DNA from: a virus | Virus record (IMG/VR): IMGVR_UViG_3300007735_000608 | Coordinates: 1-31,622 of that record | Reading direction: 5' to 3' (one strand) | DNA: 31,622 nt | In this document: piece after piece, positions 14,584 to 21,380 of the stretch | How positions within the stretch are numbered: position 1 is the first letter of the stretch | Layout of the letters: each line of letters starts with the position of its first letter | The notes under the pieces: generated by a model | What the model saw: only the letters and a program-made list of their open reading frames with translations | Database searches by the model: none | Told to the model about the DNA's origin: nothing | Program-made: the position numbers and the translations under genes

Positions 14584-14817
14584 ATGACAGACGGCGACTC
14601 CAGCGCTCTCGCAAGCCTGTTTGCTCAACACATGAAGCAGACGAGTATCGACCGGCGCGAGCAGACCGCCGAGTTTACGCGCGGGCTCGAGGCGCTGCGT
14701 ACCGACATCCGCGTGCTGGGTGGCCTCGCCCTCCTCGGCATCCTGGCGCTCGCCGGGATCCAGGTCACGACCGAGCATGTCACGCTCACGCCGCCAGTGG
14801 CGAAGGCGGCAGAATGA
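14584..14817 (+). CDS. Small single-TM protein, candidate holin
   Basis: The product is 77 residues. ATG 14584 is chosen because GAGAGG lies upstream at good spacing; GTG 14578 is possible. Residues 1-42 are a charged helix, 45-63 a hydrophobic segment (LGGLALLGILALAGIQV), and the tail is short. It directly precedes, and overlaps as ATGA, the cell-wall peptidase gene. That position suggests a holin or other membrane partner of lysis, controlling when the peptidase reaches the wall. The one-TM, N-helix layout is not specific. Confidence 0.55.
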   Translation: MTDGDSSALASLFAQHMKQTSIDRREQTAEFTRGLEALRTDIRVLGGLALLGILALAGIQVTTEHVTLTPPVAKAAE

Positions 14818-15284
14818 GCGACGTGAGCAAACACTTCTCGTGGGCGGAGTTGACGCGCACCGGCTCCACCGAGCTCCAGCAGATCAACCGGCAGGAGGCC
14901 GAGCAGTACCGCGCAGCGCTGACGGCGCTCGCCACTACGATCCTCGAGCCGATCCGTGCGAAGTTCGGCCCTTTGAAGGTGAATAGTGCGTTCCGAGGCG
15001 CGAGCGTGAACGCCAAGGTCGGCGGCAGCAAGACCTCGCAGCACCTGCGCGGCGAGGCCGCCGACATCGTGGCGCCCTCGGTCACGGTCGAGGAGCTCCA
15101 TCGCTGGATCGTCACCGAGTCGGGCCTGTCTTACGGACAGTGCATCCTCGAGAGGACGGCGCCCGCGCGTCCGTTCTCGTGGGTGCATGTTTCACTGGGG
15201 GCGCCTTGGCGATCGGATAAGCTGTGCCGTCAGGCGCTCGTCTACGACGGCGCTGGTCACTACACGACGTGGGAGCCAAAGTGA
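14814..15284 (+). CDS. Endolysin, M15-type (D-Ala-D-Ala/L,D) cell wall peptidase
   Basis: The product is 156 residues. It carries the M15 zinc-site pattern: SQHLRGEAAD at residues 75-84, with H77 and D84 as ligands, and WVHVS with H125 as third ligand. E113 is close to the expected catalytic region. SAFR at 58-61 is the usual upstream motif. There is no signal peptide or cell-wall-binding domain, so export needs a holin. It would cut peptidoglycan cross-links or stem peptides at lysis. It follows the membrane protein by an ATGA overlap and overlaps the next gene as GTGA. Confidence 0.85.
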   Translation: MSDVSKHFSWAELTRTGSTELQQINRQEAEQYRAALTALATTILEPIRAKFGPLKVNSAFRGASVNAKVGGSKTSQHLRGEAADIVAPSVTVEELHRWIVTESGLSYGQCILERTAPARPFSWVHVSLGAPWRSDKLCRQALVYDGAGHYTTWEPK

Positions 15285-15466
15285 AGATCGACTCAACCGA
15301 AGCCGCCGAGATCGCCGTCGAGGCGGCGCAGCTGATCGCTCACCTGCAGGGCGCGCTCCGCAAGGACGACGATGGCGTCGTGCGCCTCGATCCGGTCGAG
15401 GGCAAGAAGCTGGTCAAGCACCTGCTCAGCCTGACCAAGAGCATCTCCTTCGCCCTTCTCGACTAA
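15281..15466 (+). CDS. Small helical protein downstream of endolysin
   Basis: The product is 61 residues, from GTG 15281 overlapping the endolysin stop as GTGA. It is helical (EAAEIAVEAAQLIAHLQGAL; GKKLVKHLLSLTKSISFALL) with a charged loop between two helices. There is no clear membrane segment, though the second helix is amphipathic and moderately hydrophobic. The lysis-cassette position suggests an accessory role, but nothing in the sequence proves it. Confidence 0.6.
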   Translation: MKIDSTEAAEIAVEAAQLIAHLQGALRKDDDGVVRLDPVEGKKLVKHLLSLTKSISFALLD

Positions 15467-15475
15467 GGAGCCGAC

Positions 15476-15853
15476 ATGCCATCTCCTGAGTACCGCATCC
15501 TCAAGGTCGCCAGCGGCACGCTGTCGAACGCTGGCAGCACGACGAAGGCAACGCTGTCGCTGACGGACAGCACGCATGTCGTGCGCGTCTACCGAGTGAA
15601 GATCGCGCGCACGGCCGGCACGGCTACGACGTTCACGCCGCGCATCTACTCGTCGTCCTCGGGCACCGCGAACAGCCTCTCGCAGGAGTTCGCAGGGTCC
15701 ACCACAGCGATCGCGGACCTTTGCGACGTGGCGCTCGACGGCGTGTACTGCACGACGGACGCAGCCGGCGCCCTCTACCTCGAGCCTGGTCCGGTCGGCG
15801 TCAGCACGGACAACGCATTCTCTTACTCGGTCGTGTACGAGGTGATGGCATGA
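15476..15853 (+). CDS. Small virion/tail accessory protein
   Basis: The product is 125 residues, with AAGGAG before ATG 15476. It is strand-rich (ATLSLTDSTHVVRVYRVKIA; FSYSVVYEVMA) and Ser/Thr/Ala-rich, without signal or TM. Its stop overlaps the glycine-rich adhesin start as ATGA. It looks like a small single-domain beta protein carried with the adhesin, perhaps an adaptor or capping subunit. No family is recognised. Confidence 0.6.
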   Translation: MPSPEYRILKVASGTLSNAGSTTKATLSLTDSTHVVRVYRVKIARTAGTATTFTPRIYSSSSGTANSLSQEFAGSTTAIADLCDVALDGVYCTTDAAGALYLEPGPVGVSTDNAFSYSVVYEVMA

Positions 15854-16731
15854 CGACGCAGGCCAAGCCCACCTCGACGCGCGCCTCGACGGCGGCCGTG
15901 ACCGGCATGTTCGGCAACGGCGGCGATGGTGTCCTGACGGTCGTCGGCACGTACACTGCCAACACCGAGCGCCAGTGGCAGACACTGACGATCCCGAGCG
16001 GCGGTGTGTACAAGCCGGCCGGCTACAGGACGTTCGTGCGGGGCACCTGCACGATCGACTCGGGCGGCTCCTACAACGACGACGGCAACAGCGGCGCCTC
16101 GGGCGGCGCGTCCATCGCTGCGCGTCAGTGGCTCGGTGGCGGCGGCGGCGCGGGTGGCGCCCTGCGGAACACGACCGGCGCGGGTAACCTTGGCGGGGGC
16201 TCGGGCGGCAACAGTAGCCCGAATGACTCGGGCGCTGCGCCTACGGGTGGTGCGGGTGGACAGGGATCCGGCGCCTACCTGGGCGGCGCAGGTGGAGGCG
16301 CTGCCGCGCCGTCTCCTGTCGTCCGTGCTGCGGGTCACTGGTATCAGGGCCGCTACGGCGCGACGGCGTTCAACGGCGGCGGCGGCGGCGGCGGCGGTGG
16401 CTGCATCGTCAACACCGACGCGCCTGTCTCGGGACGTGGCGGCGGCGGTGCTGGGATCGTGTGGCTGGCAGCGGCCACGCTCGCCAACAGCGGGACGATC
16501 AGCGCGAACGGCGGTGCCGGCGAGAACGCGAGCGGCACGGCCACGCTCGGCGGTGCTGGCGGCGGTGGGGGTGGAGCAGGCGGCATCGTGTGGCTGATCA
16601 CCAACACGCCCTCGACGCAGTGCGGGACCGTGACCGCGAACGGCGGCGCAGGTGGAACGGGTATCGGATCGGGCACGACCGGCAGCGCTGGCAACGCCGG
16701 GACGGTCTGTCTCGTCAGTTTCGGAGGGTAG
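15850..16731 (+). CDS. Glycine-rich tail adhesin-like protein
   Basis: The product is 293 residues. Residues about 30-90 form a parallel-beta-like segment (TLTIPSGGVYKPAGYRTFVR; GTCTIDSGGSY). From 95 onward there are dense Gly runs, including nine or more consecutive Gly near residue 180. They alternate with short hydrophobic strands (AGIVWLAAATLANSGTISA; GGIVWLI). This layout, with repeated 'ANGGAG' turns, is a known phage tail family and resembles the polyglycine-II stacks of T-even gp38 adhesins. It probably forms the receptor-contacting tip; the target is unknown. The GC-rich repeats make it prone to recombination. Confidence 0.7.
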   Translation: MTTQAKPTSTRASTAAVTGMFGNGGDGVLTVVGTYTANTERQWQTLTIPSGGVYKPAGYRTFVRGTCTIDSGGSYNDDGNSGASGGASIAARQWLGGGGGAGGALRNTTGAGNLGGGSGGNSSPNDSGAAPTGGAGGQGSGAYLGGAGGGAAAPSPVVRAAGHWYQGRYGATAFNGGGGGGGGGCIVNTDAPVSGRGGGGAGIVWLAAATLANSGTISANGGAGENASGTATLGGAGGGGGGAGGIVWLITNTPSTQCGTVTANGGAGGTGIGSGTTGSAGNAGTVCLVSFGG

Positions 16732-16732
16732 G

Positions 16733-16933
16733 ATGACGCAGGATCTATTGATCGCACCGCCGACGTGGAGCACGACCGAGTGCGTGACGGTCGCCACGAC
16801 CGAGCACTGTGTCGCGTTCCTGACGGGCATCCCGCCGATCTATGAGGCGATCTCGACCGAGCAGGGCTGGACGCTGCCCTGCGTGATCACCGAGGACGAG
16901 ACGGGCGCTGTCACTGCCTGGAGGGCGATCTAA
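16733..16933 (+). CDS. Small protein of unknown function (66 aa)
   Basis: ATG 16733 sits after GGAGGG, directly behind the adhesin stop. The product (MTQDLLIAPPTWSTTECVTV; TGIPPIYEAISTEQGWTL) is acidic, with two cysteines in the first half and one later. No domain is recognised. It overlaps the next gene as TAATG. Being sandwiched between adhesin and another small beta protein suggests a minor virion or assembly role. Confidence 0.6.
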   Translation: MTQDLLIAPPTWSTTECVTVATTEHCVAFLTGIPPIYEAISTEQGWTLPCVITEDETGAVTAWRAI

Positions 16934-17274
16934 TGCCGGCCGTCAATCTCGCACTCCTGCCGACGATCCCGTATGTGTACTCGGGCACGACGCCGGCCGC
17001 GGTGAATACCTGCCAGCTTGTCACGATCCCGAGCGTGCCTGGCGTGGGCGTCACGATCCACAATCGCGACAAGGCGTCGAAGGCGTTGCGGATCTCGTTT
17101 TCGCCGGCCCTGACGCAGGACGGCGCGGCGCCGTCGATCTTTTTCACGGTCGGTGAGCCGATCGTTATCAAGGCAGACAGTAGCCACCACAGCGGGTTCC
17201 AAGGCGCGCACGTCCTTGCGCTGTTCAGCGACTCGGCCAGCGTAAACTACGAGCTGATCTTCACTCCGACGTGA
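16933..17274 (+). CDS. Small beta-rich virion-like protein
   Basis: The product is 113 residues, starting at ATG 16933 overlapping the previous stop. The pattern of strands (QLVTIPSVPGVGVTIHNRDK; ALRISFSP; SIFFTVGEPIVIKA; NYELIFTPT) resembles small jelly-roll virion proteins. No signal or TM is seen. Its stop overlaps the next start as GTGA. Confidence 0.6.
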   Translation: MPAVNLALLPTIPYVYSGTTPAAVNTCQLVTIPSVPGVGVTIHNRDKASKALRISFSPALTQDGAAPSIFFTVGEPIVIKADSSHHSGFQGAHVLALFSDSASVNYELIFTPT

Positions 17275-17909
17275 GCTGCCCTGTCGCTGGCGAGGTGATC
17301 GAGCTCGACGCCATGAGCGCCGAGCGCCTCGAGGGCTGCGACATCCCCGAGGGCGTGACCTTCCGAATCCACTATGGAGACACGATGGACCCTGTAGCCG
17401 AGCCTGAGACGCCGCCTACCGCGCCTGTCGAGGCTCCTATCCCTCCTGCGTCTGAGGCTCCGACGGGCCTCCCGGTAGGCACTCCTGTTCTCCCTGAGGA
17501 GTCTCAGACGCAGGCTCTCTCGCCCTCCGACACGATCGACGTGTCGCAGGTGCAGGCGCTCGCTGGCGGCGATCCGATGATCATGCTGGCGGTGCTGCTG
17601 ATCATGGTGCTGGGTGGCGGCGCCGGCTGGAAGTTCTGGACCCAGTACAGCCAGCAGAAGCACGAGCAGGCGCTTGAGCGCCTCAAACTCGAGCGTGACA
17701 TGGCAGGGCACGGAGGCGCCTCGCCGCCTCCCTGTCAGACGGCGCATGCCGAGCTCGAGCGCAAGCTGGCAGCGCTCGACAAGCGGCACAGCGACCTCGC
17801 CAGGAAAGTCGGTCTCATGATCAGATCCGACTCTCCTGGCGTCGAGGAGCTGGACGAGCGCCTTGCCCGCGTCGAGAAGCAGGTCAAGGCGATGGCGCGG
17901 GAGCGCTGA
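17271..17909 (+). CDS. Proline-rich single-TM coiled-coil protein
   Basis: The product is 212 residues from GTG 17271 (GTGA overlap). An in-frame ATG at 17385 with GGAG upstream could give a second, 174-residue form. Residues 40-85 are Pro/Glu/Ala-rich, 103-121 a membrane segment (MIMLAVLLIMVLGGGAGW), and 125-145 and 158-212 charged coiled coil. This is compatible with a spanin-like or membrane-anchored accessory protein, but the long soluble N-terminus is atypical for a spanin. It is the last late gene and overlaps the convergent zinc-ribbon gene by 26 bp. Confidence 0.6.
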   Translation: MSCPVAGEVIELDAMSAERLEGCDIPEGVTFRIHYGDTMDPVAEPETPPTAPVEAPIPPASEAPTGLPVGTPVLPEESQTQALSPSDTIDVSQVQALAGGDPMIMLAVLLIMVLGGGAGWKFWTQYSQQKHEQALERLKLERDMAGHGGASPPPCQTAHAELERKLAALDKRHSDLARKVGLMIRSDSPGVEELDERLARVEKQVKAMARER

Positions 17910-18087
17910 TCTCGACCTCGACTGTGTAGACGATGTGCTCGCAGGCCACGCAGCGACGACGCCTGACGACGTAGATGGGCACGTCACCTATGAGGCGCTT
18001 CGCAGCACGGCGCTTCGCTGGCGAGCACCCAGCAGGCTGCATCGTCTGCACGACCTGCAGGTCACCTCCGCAGCGTGTGCAGGTCAT
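17884..18087 (-). CDS. Small zinc-ribbon protein (NrdR-like cysteine pattern)
   Basis: The product is 67 residues. C3-x2-C6 (MTCTRCGG) and C46-x2-C49 (RRRRCVACEH) form a four-cysteine ribbon. The RRRRC...C spacing recalls the N-terminal zinc ribbon of NrdR, although no ATP-cone follows. It could bind nucleic acid or protein. It is the last gene of the leftward block; its start overlaps the previous stop as ATGA and its end overlaps the convergent late gene. Confidence 0.65.
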   Translation of the reverse strand: MTCTRCGGDLQVVQTMQPAGCSPAKRRAAKRLIGDVPIYVVRRRRCVACEHIVYTVEVEISAPAPSP

Positions 18088-18449
18088 AGGTCGCCCTCAT
18101 CGCGCAGCAGTTCGCGCGCATAGACCGCGAGCTGCGCCCGCTCGTGCGGCTCCGAAAAGCACACGGCGTCGAGGAAAACGCGGCGGGCCTCGCCAGCCTC
18201 GAGCTCCTGCATGCGAGTACGGAGAGCCGCGAGCTCCTGCCCGAGCCGATCAGCCTCGGCACGCGCCCACGTATACGCCTCGCGCATCTGCCGGTTCTCC
18301 GCGCGGACCTCCTCGAGCGCTCGCAGGCCGTCGTCCATGACCTCGGCCGGCGTGATCACAGCGACACCGCCTGCTGCCCTCCACGCGAGCTTGCGGAGGG
18401 CAGACTGCGCCTTGTCGATCTGAGGGCAGGTGTGGCCTGGGGGCTTCAC
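18084..18449 (-). CDS. Helical early protein with CPQID motif, unknown function
   Basis: The product is 121 residues, from GTG 18449 overlapping the upstream stop as GTGA with GGAG ahead. The N-terminus has PPGHTCPQIDKAQSALRKLA, reminiscent of a short motif in other phage early proteins. Residues about 45-90 are a coiled coil (RAENRQMREAYTWARAEADR). The C-terminus is acidic. It is part of the tightly overlapping leftward operon. The function is unknown. Confidence 0.65.
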   Translation of the reverse strand: MKPPGHTCPQIDKAQSALRKLAWRAAGGVAVITPAEVMDDGLRALEEVRAENRQMREAYTWARAEADRLGQELAALRTRMQELEAGEARRVFLDAVCFSEPHERAQLAVYARELLRDEGDL

Positions 18450-18658
18450 TTCACATCTCCATACCCGGGCAACGGCTTGTCGATCTGACCGTGCCGGATG
18501 AGGCCGACAACGAACCACAAGAGCACGACGAAGGACCATACGACACCATGCGCCCACCCGGGCGGGTCGAACCGATCGAGCAACAGGTAGACGATCACCG
18601 TCGTCTGTATGGGGTAGTAGGTCGGCAGTGCCGAGCGTGGCAGTACATAGCGGGTCAT
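18446..18658 (-). CDS. Small two-TM membrane protein
   Basis: The product is 70 residues. ATG 18658 is preferred because it overlaps the upstream stop as ATGA. Two hydrophobic segments, IQTTVIVYLLL and GVVWSFVVLLWFVVGLI, are separated by DRFDPPGWAH. This hairpin topology suits an inner-membrane protein. It could influence host membrane or superinfection, but that is speculative. It is not next to the lysis genes. Confidence 0.6.
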   Translation of the reverse strand: MTRYVLPRSALPTYYPIQTTVIVYLLLDRFDPPGWAHGVVWSFVVLLWFVVGLIRHGQIDKPLPGYGDVK

Positions 18659-18993
18659 GGCGCAGCCTCCAGCGCCGCGACGAGAGCCTCCTCTTCGCTC
18701 TCGACCCATTGTCCGCGATGATGCGGGCTACAGTCAAACTGATACCCGTGCTCTCTGGTGATCTTGATGCTCACCTGTAGGGACGGAACAGCGTAAGCCT
18801 CCCGCACCATCGCCAGCACGCACCCGCGCGTGGCAGGGTCGCGCAGGTCAGGCACGTCCACGTCGTTTGACCAGCGCCAGAGCAGCGACTGATCCCACGT
18901 CCTGCCCTGCATGTCGAGCATGCCGCGCATCGGTCGAAAGTGCTTGCACGCGACGAGGCGCTTGCCGAGGGCCGTGGCTTCGGTGTCGGTCAT
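18655..18993 (-). CDS. Conserved phage early protein (DPATRGCVLAMVREA type)
   Basis: The product is 112 residues, starting at ATG 18993 overlapping the previous stop as ATGA. The pattern FRPMRGMLDM, then DLRDPATRGCVLAMVREAY and a closing EEEALVAALEAA, is one I have seen in uncharacterised proteins of diverse phages. No catalytic motif is obvious. It is probably a small alpha/beta protein of early function, co-translated with its neighbours. Confidence 0.65.
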   Translation of the reverse strand: MTDTEATALGKRLVACKHFRPMRGMLDMQGRTWDQSLLWRWSNDVDVPDLRDPATRGCVLAMVREAYAVPSLQVSIKITREHGYQFDCSPHHRGQWVESEEEALVAALEAAP

Positions 18994-19277
18994 GGCTGTT
19001 CGTTCCTCCGCAACTGCCCGAGCGTGACGATCTCTCCATACTCGGACACCGCATAGTCGCTGTCGAGCCCCGTCGCGTAGACGGTCGTGCGTCCGCCCGA
19101 TCTCACTGCAGCGTGGTCGTCGCCGGCGACCATGCGCGCATAATCCTCGTGGATCGCTCCGATGATCTGACCCGCAGCCGCGCGGATGATTACAGACGGT
19201 GCTTCGATGTTCACAGCCACAGGCGGCACACGTTCGAGCGTAAATCCGTCTCGGATCTTGTAGTACGTCGTGCTCAT
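18990..19277 (-). CDS. Early protein of unknown function (95 aa)
   Basis: The product is 95 residues, starting at ATG 19277 with GGAGGAG just upstream. A longer frame exists but would swallow the neighbour's start. The sequence (MSTTYYKIRDGFTLERVPPV; SVIIRAAAGQIIGAIHEDYA; RTTVYATGLDSDYAVSEYGE) suggests a small alpha/beta fold. No family is recognised. Its start lies inside the downstream copy of the 32-bp repeat described at 19275-19306. Confidence 0.6.
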   Translation of the reverse strand: MSTTYYKIRDGFTLERVPPVAVNIEAPSVIIRAAAGQIIGAIHEDYARMVAGDDHAAVRSGGRTTVYATGLDSDYAVSEYGEIVTLGQLRRNEQP

Positions 19278-19474
19278 CGCTCCTCCTCGCGGCGGTGATC
19301 GCCGCGTTGATGCTCCGGCACCCACTTCGGCGTCGGACACCACGCCCGGTGCGGGCGCGTAGTGCGAATGTGCGCTCCGCACGACGGGCATTGGTCGCAG
19401 CGGCACCCGCCGTTCGTCCGCATCCCGCCACGCTGGGTGGCATAGCGACACGAGTTGTCTCCACAGTCCGGCAT
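19274..19474 (-). CDS. Cysteine-rich putative zinc-finger protein in a repeat-flanked cassette
   Basis: The product is 66 residues, with GGAGGAG before ATG 19474. Cysteines at 4, 9, 24, 26, 29, 32 and 46, with the CDQCPSCG core, suggest one or two zinc sites. The end (HRREEER) matches the end of the upstream gene's product (HRREEE) because both are encoded in 32-bp direct repeats flanking this gene. It is probably nucleic-acid or protein binding. The gene looks like a removable cassette. Confidence 0.65.
   Translation of the reverse strand: MPDCGDNSCRYATQRGGMRTNGGCRCDQCPSCGAHIRTTRPHRAWCPTPKWVPEHQRGDHRREEER
19275..19306. repeat. 32-bp direct repeat, copy 1 (gene-junction repeat A)
   Basis: This matches 19472-19503 with two mismatches in 32 bases. 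On the minus strand it carries the codons for HRREE at a gene end, the GGAGGAG ribosome site and the next ATG. The offset between copies is 197 bp, so they bracket exactly one gene. Confidence 0.85.
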
Positions 19475-19503
19475 CACTCCTCCTCGCGGCGGTGCTCGCC
19501 GCG
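19472..19503. repeat. 32-bp direct repeat, copy 2 (gene-junction repeat A)
   Basis: This is the partner of 19275-19306. It lies at the junction of the 101-residue gene and the cysteine-rich gene. Both copies include stop/start signals in the same arrangement. Confidence 0.85.
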
Positions 19504-19779
19504 CTCGATCATTTCGGCCATCGGCCAAACGCGCGGTCGGAAGTCGATACTCGCATCCTGCTCGCGCAAGAATGCCACCACGGCGGCGCGCTCGCGCTTC
19601 GCGTCCTCGGCGTTCGCGTTCTCGGCGCGGGCGGCTTCCTCGACCATCAGCCGTAGGTCGTGGGCCTCCTCGCGTAGCCGCTCGATCTCCGCGACAAGAA
19701 CCTCTTCCATGTCGCGGGGCAACGGACGGGTCGGGTGCTCCACGCGCCATGCGCGGTAAGCGTCGAGGTCGATGCTCAT
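19474..19779 (-). CDS. Coiled-coil early protein (101 aa)
   Basis: The product is 101 residues, starting at ATG 19779 overlapping the upstream stop as ATGA. The N-terminus is MSIDLDAYRAWRVEHPTRPL. Residues about 25-70 form a coiled coil (EVLVAEIERLREEAHDLRLM), and the C-terminus is charged, ending HRREEE. It is probably a soluble dimer. The family is unknown. Its last codons fall within repeat copy 2. Confidence 0.65.
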   Translation of the reverse strand: MSIDLDAYRAWRVEHPTRPLPRDMEEVLVAEIERLREEAHDLRLMVEEAARAENANAEDAKRERAAVVAFLREQDASIDFRPRVWPMAEMIERGEHRREEE

Positions 19780-20033
19780 GCGACCTCCCAGCGGTACTCG
19801 ACAGTCCGCGCGAACCCGTCCCGCGCGCCGCCTCGGTTCCAGCGACGCTCGATCGGTGTCCGCTTCACGAGCGATCGTGCGTGTAGACGGTTCAGCACCT
19901 GGTCGGCCTTTGTCGTGCGCCAGCCAAGCGTCTGCCGCAGGTAGCGAGTGGTCGAGCCTGGATGCTCGGCGACCGCCATGAATGCGCGAGCGTCGGCCAC
20001 CTCGGCACGCTCATAGGTGCGCTTCAGCGCCAT
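19776..20033 (-). CDS. Winged-helix DNA-binding protein
   Basis: The product is 85 residues, from ATG 20033 with GAGG upstream; a longer frame reaches 20090 inside the Gp157 gene. Residues about 12-50 read as a winged helix: helix (ARAFMAVAEHPG), helix-turn-helix (TTRYLRQTLGWRTTKADQVLNRL) and wing region (SLVKRTPIERRWNR). It could regulate the early genes or act in recombination, lying next to gp157-like and ERF genes. The target is unknown. Confidence 0.6.
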   Translation of the reverse strand: MALKRTYERAEVADARAFMAVAEHPGSTTRYLRQTLGWRTTKADQVLNRLHARSLVKRTPIERRWNRGGARDGFARTVEYRWEVA

Positions 20034-20521
20034 CGGACACCTCGACGGGTCACGAGGTCCACGCCCTCGATCCGCGCGCCGGCCTGACATGCAGCCTTGA
20101 GCGCCGCTTTGTCGGCGTCGATCGAGACACGCTGGTACTCGGTCGGAAGCGCCTGCGGCTCCACGCTGATCGAGACGCTGACCGTCTCAGCGAGCCACGC
20201 CGAGAACAGCGGCGCCTTGACCTTCGGCTCCTCACCGAGCGCTTCACGCGCGACGAGGAGCTCGGAGGCCATGCCCTTCACGCGCTCGGCTTGCGTTTCG
20301 AGGTAGCGGCGGCGCTTGGCGAGCGTCTGCTCGAGGGCTCGCAACTGGTCGCCCTCGGCGTCCATGCGGCGCACGACGGCCCAGTAGGCAGTCAGCTTGT
20401 CCTCGGTGCCGTCGATCCACGCCGCGAGCTCAGACGAGAGCACGTCGGCGTCGGCACCTTCGGGCGCCTCGAGGAGCGCTACGAGCGCCCCGGCCTGCTT
20501 CAACAGATCATGTCCGGTCAT
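20024..20521 (-). CDS. Gp157-like (siphovirus Sfi21 gp157 family) protein
   Basis: The product is 165 residues. The first 110 residues are helical with acidic patches (LAAWIDGTEDKLTAYWAVVR; LEQTLAKRRRYLETQAERVK). The C-terminus (ALPTEYQRVSIDADKAALKA; ARIEGVDLVTRRGVRW) has the strand pattern typical of the Gp157 family. That family is usually found beside single-strand annealing genes and is thought to work with phage recombination or resistance functions; its mechanism is not settled. It lies directly downstream of ERF. Confidence 0.75.
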   Translation of the reverse strand: MTGHDLLKQAGALVALLEAPEGADADVLSSELAAWIDGTEDKLTAYWAVVRRMDAEGDQLRALEQTLAKRRRYLETQAERVKGMASELLVAREALGEEPKVKAPLFSAWLAETVSVSISVEPQALPTEYQRVSIDADKAALKAACQAGARIEGVDLVTRRGVRWR

Positions 20522-20529
20522 AGGTCACC

Positions 20530-21264
20530 TCAGAACGGCATGTCATCGATGTCGGGAGGCGGGCCTTCGGGCAGCGGTGCCGCCTCCTGGCGCTGCGGCT
20601 TCTTCGGGCCGCGAGGAGGCCAAATCACGCCGCCGCAGTCACGATCGCGGCACTTGAAGTCAGGCGCCTTGGGATTGGTCTTGGGCTTCTCCGGCGTGCC
20701 CCGGTTGTCCCACATGCGACCGCCGCAGGTAGGACAGGAGGGATCATCGCCCGTCCCGCTCGCATGCGGCGTAAACGTCGTCGTGCTGCCGGCAAAGGTC
20801 TGCTCGACCTTCTGCGCTGCACGCTGCAGCTCGGGCGACGGAGCACGAGGCGCCTGGACAGGAGCGGGTGCCATCGCAGCGGCGCCGTCATCGTCTGCTT
20901 CCGACGACAAGCCGCAGACGGCGGACAGGGCGTATCTCCGCAAATAGGTCAGGGCGCTCCCGACGCTGGGGGCGTCGTGCTTCGCGAGGCGCACGCCAGC
21001 GGTGCTCTGCAGGAACTCGCCGGACGTGTGGAGCAGGAGCGTCGTCAAGGTGACGACATCGCCCTCGAGGCCCGCGTGCTGGCTGAGCGCCAGACCGTGC
21101 TTCGCAAGCGGGCCGCGCACCGCCTCGAGACAGGCGGCGAGGTCTGCGTACCGGGACCGGAAGTGTGCATTGACCGCCTCCTTGCGGGCGGGTTCGAGGT
21201 CGGCCTGCATTGACGAGAGCGCCTTGGCGAGCTCTCCGAGGGTGTTGGACGCGAATACGGACAT
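20530..21264 (-). CDS. erf: ERF-family single-strand annealing protein with zinc ribbon and SSB-like tip
   Basis: The product is 244 residues. Residues 1-130 carry the ERF signature (ALSSMQADLEPARKEAVN; SRYADLAACLEAVRGPLAKH; GSALTYLRRYALSAVCGL), which forms rings that anneal complementary strands in phage recombination and circularisation. A Pro/Ala linker follows, then a zinc ribbon with C177, C180, C205 and C210. The protein ends in PDIDDMPF, which resembles the acidic tip of bacterial SSB proteins (DDDIPF). No phage SSB gene is seen. A GGAG site precedes ATG 21264. Confidence 0.85.
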   Translation of the reverse strand: MSVFASNTLGELAKALSSMQADLEPARKEAVNAHFRSRYADLAACLEAVRGPLAKHGLALSQHAGLEGDVVTLTTLLLHTSGEFLQSTAGVRLAKHDAPSVGSALTYLRRYALSAVCGLSSEADDDGAAAMAPAPVQAPRAPSPELQRAAQKVEQTFAGSTTTFTPHASGTGDDPSCPTCGGRMWDNRGTPEKPKTNPKAPDFKCRDRDCGGVIWPPRGPKKPQRQEAAPLPEGPPPDIDDMPF

Positions 21265-21266
21265 GA

Positions 21267-21380
21267 CTACTCCTGCTCAGTGGTGATGGTGACAGTGGAC
21301 GGCTCAGGCTCGATCCACGCGAGGACGGCGCCAAGGCCGAGCGTGACGAGGAAGGCGACGACGAGGGTATCCTTGATCAT
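21267..21380 (-). CDS. Tiny single-TM protein (37 aa)
   Basis: ATG 21380 overlaps the upstream stop as ATGA with GGAGA ahead, and the frame ends at TAG just before the ERF gene. The product (MIKDTLVVAFLVTLGLGAVL, then AWIEPEPSTVTITTEQE) is one membrane helix with a short polar tail. It may act at the host membrane. It could also be a translational spacer, but the hydrophobic run is unlikely to be chance. Confidence 0.6.
   Translation of the reverse strand: MIKDTLVVAFLVTLGLGAVLAWIEPEPSTVTITTEQE

Noticed and set aside
17880-17960. Bidirectional terminator between the convergent blocks
   Set aside because: The genes overlap by 26 bp and no hairpin with a T- or A-tract was found on either side.
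17910-18400. Rightward genes after the Pro-rich membrane protein
   Set aside because: The plus-strand frames here are Arg/Pro-rich shadows of the overlapping leftward genes.
18450-18737. Extension of the 121-residue leftward gene upstream to 18737
   Set aside because: The extension lies antiparallel to nothing but over the two-TM gene in another frame, and the GTGA overlap at 18449 gives a better start.
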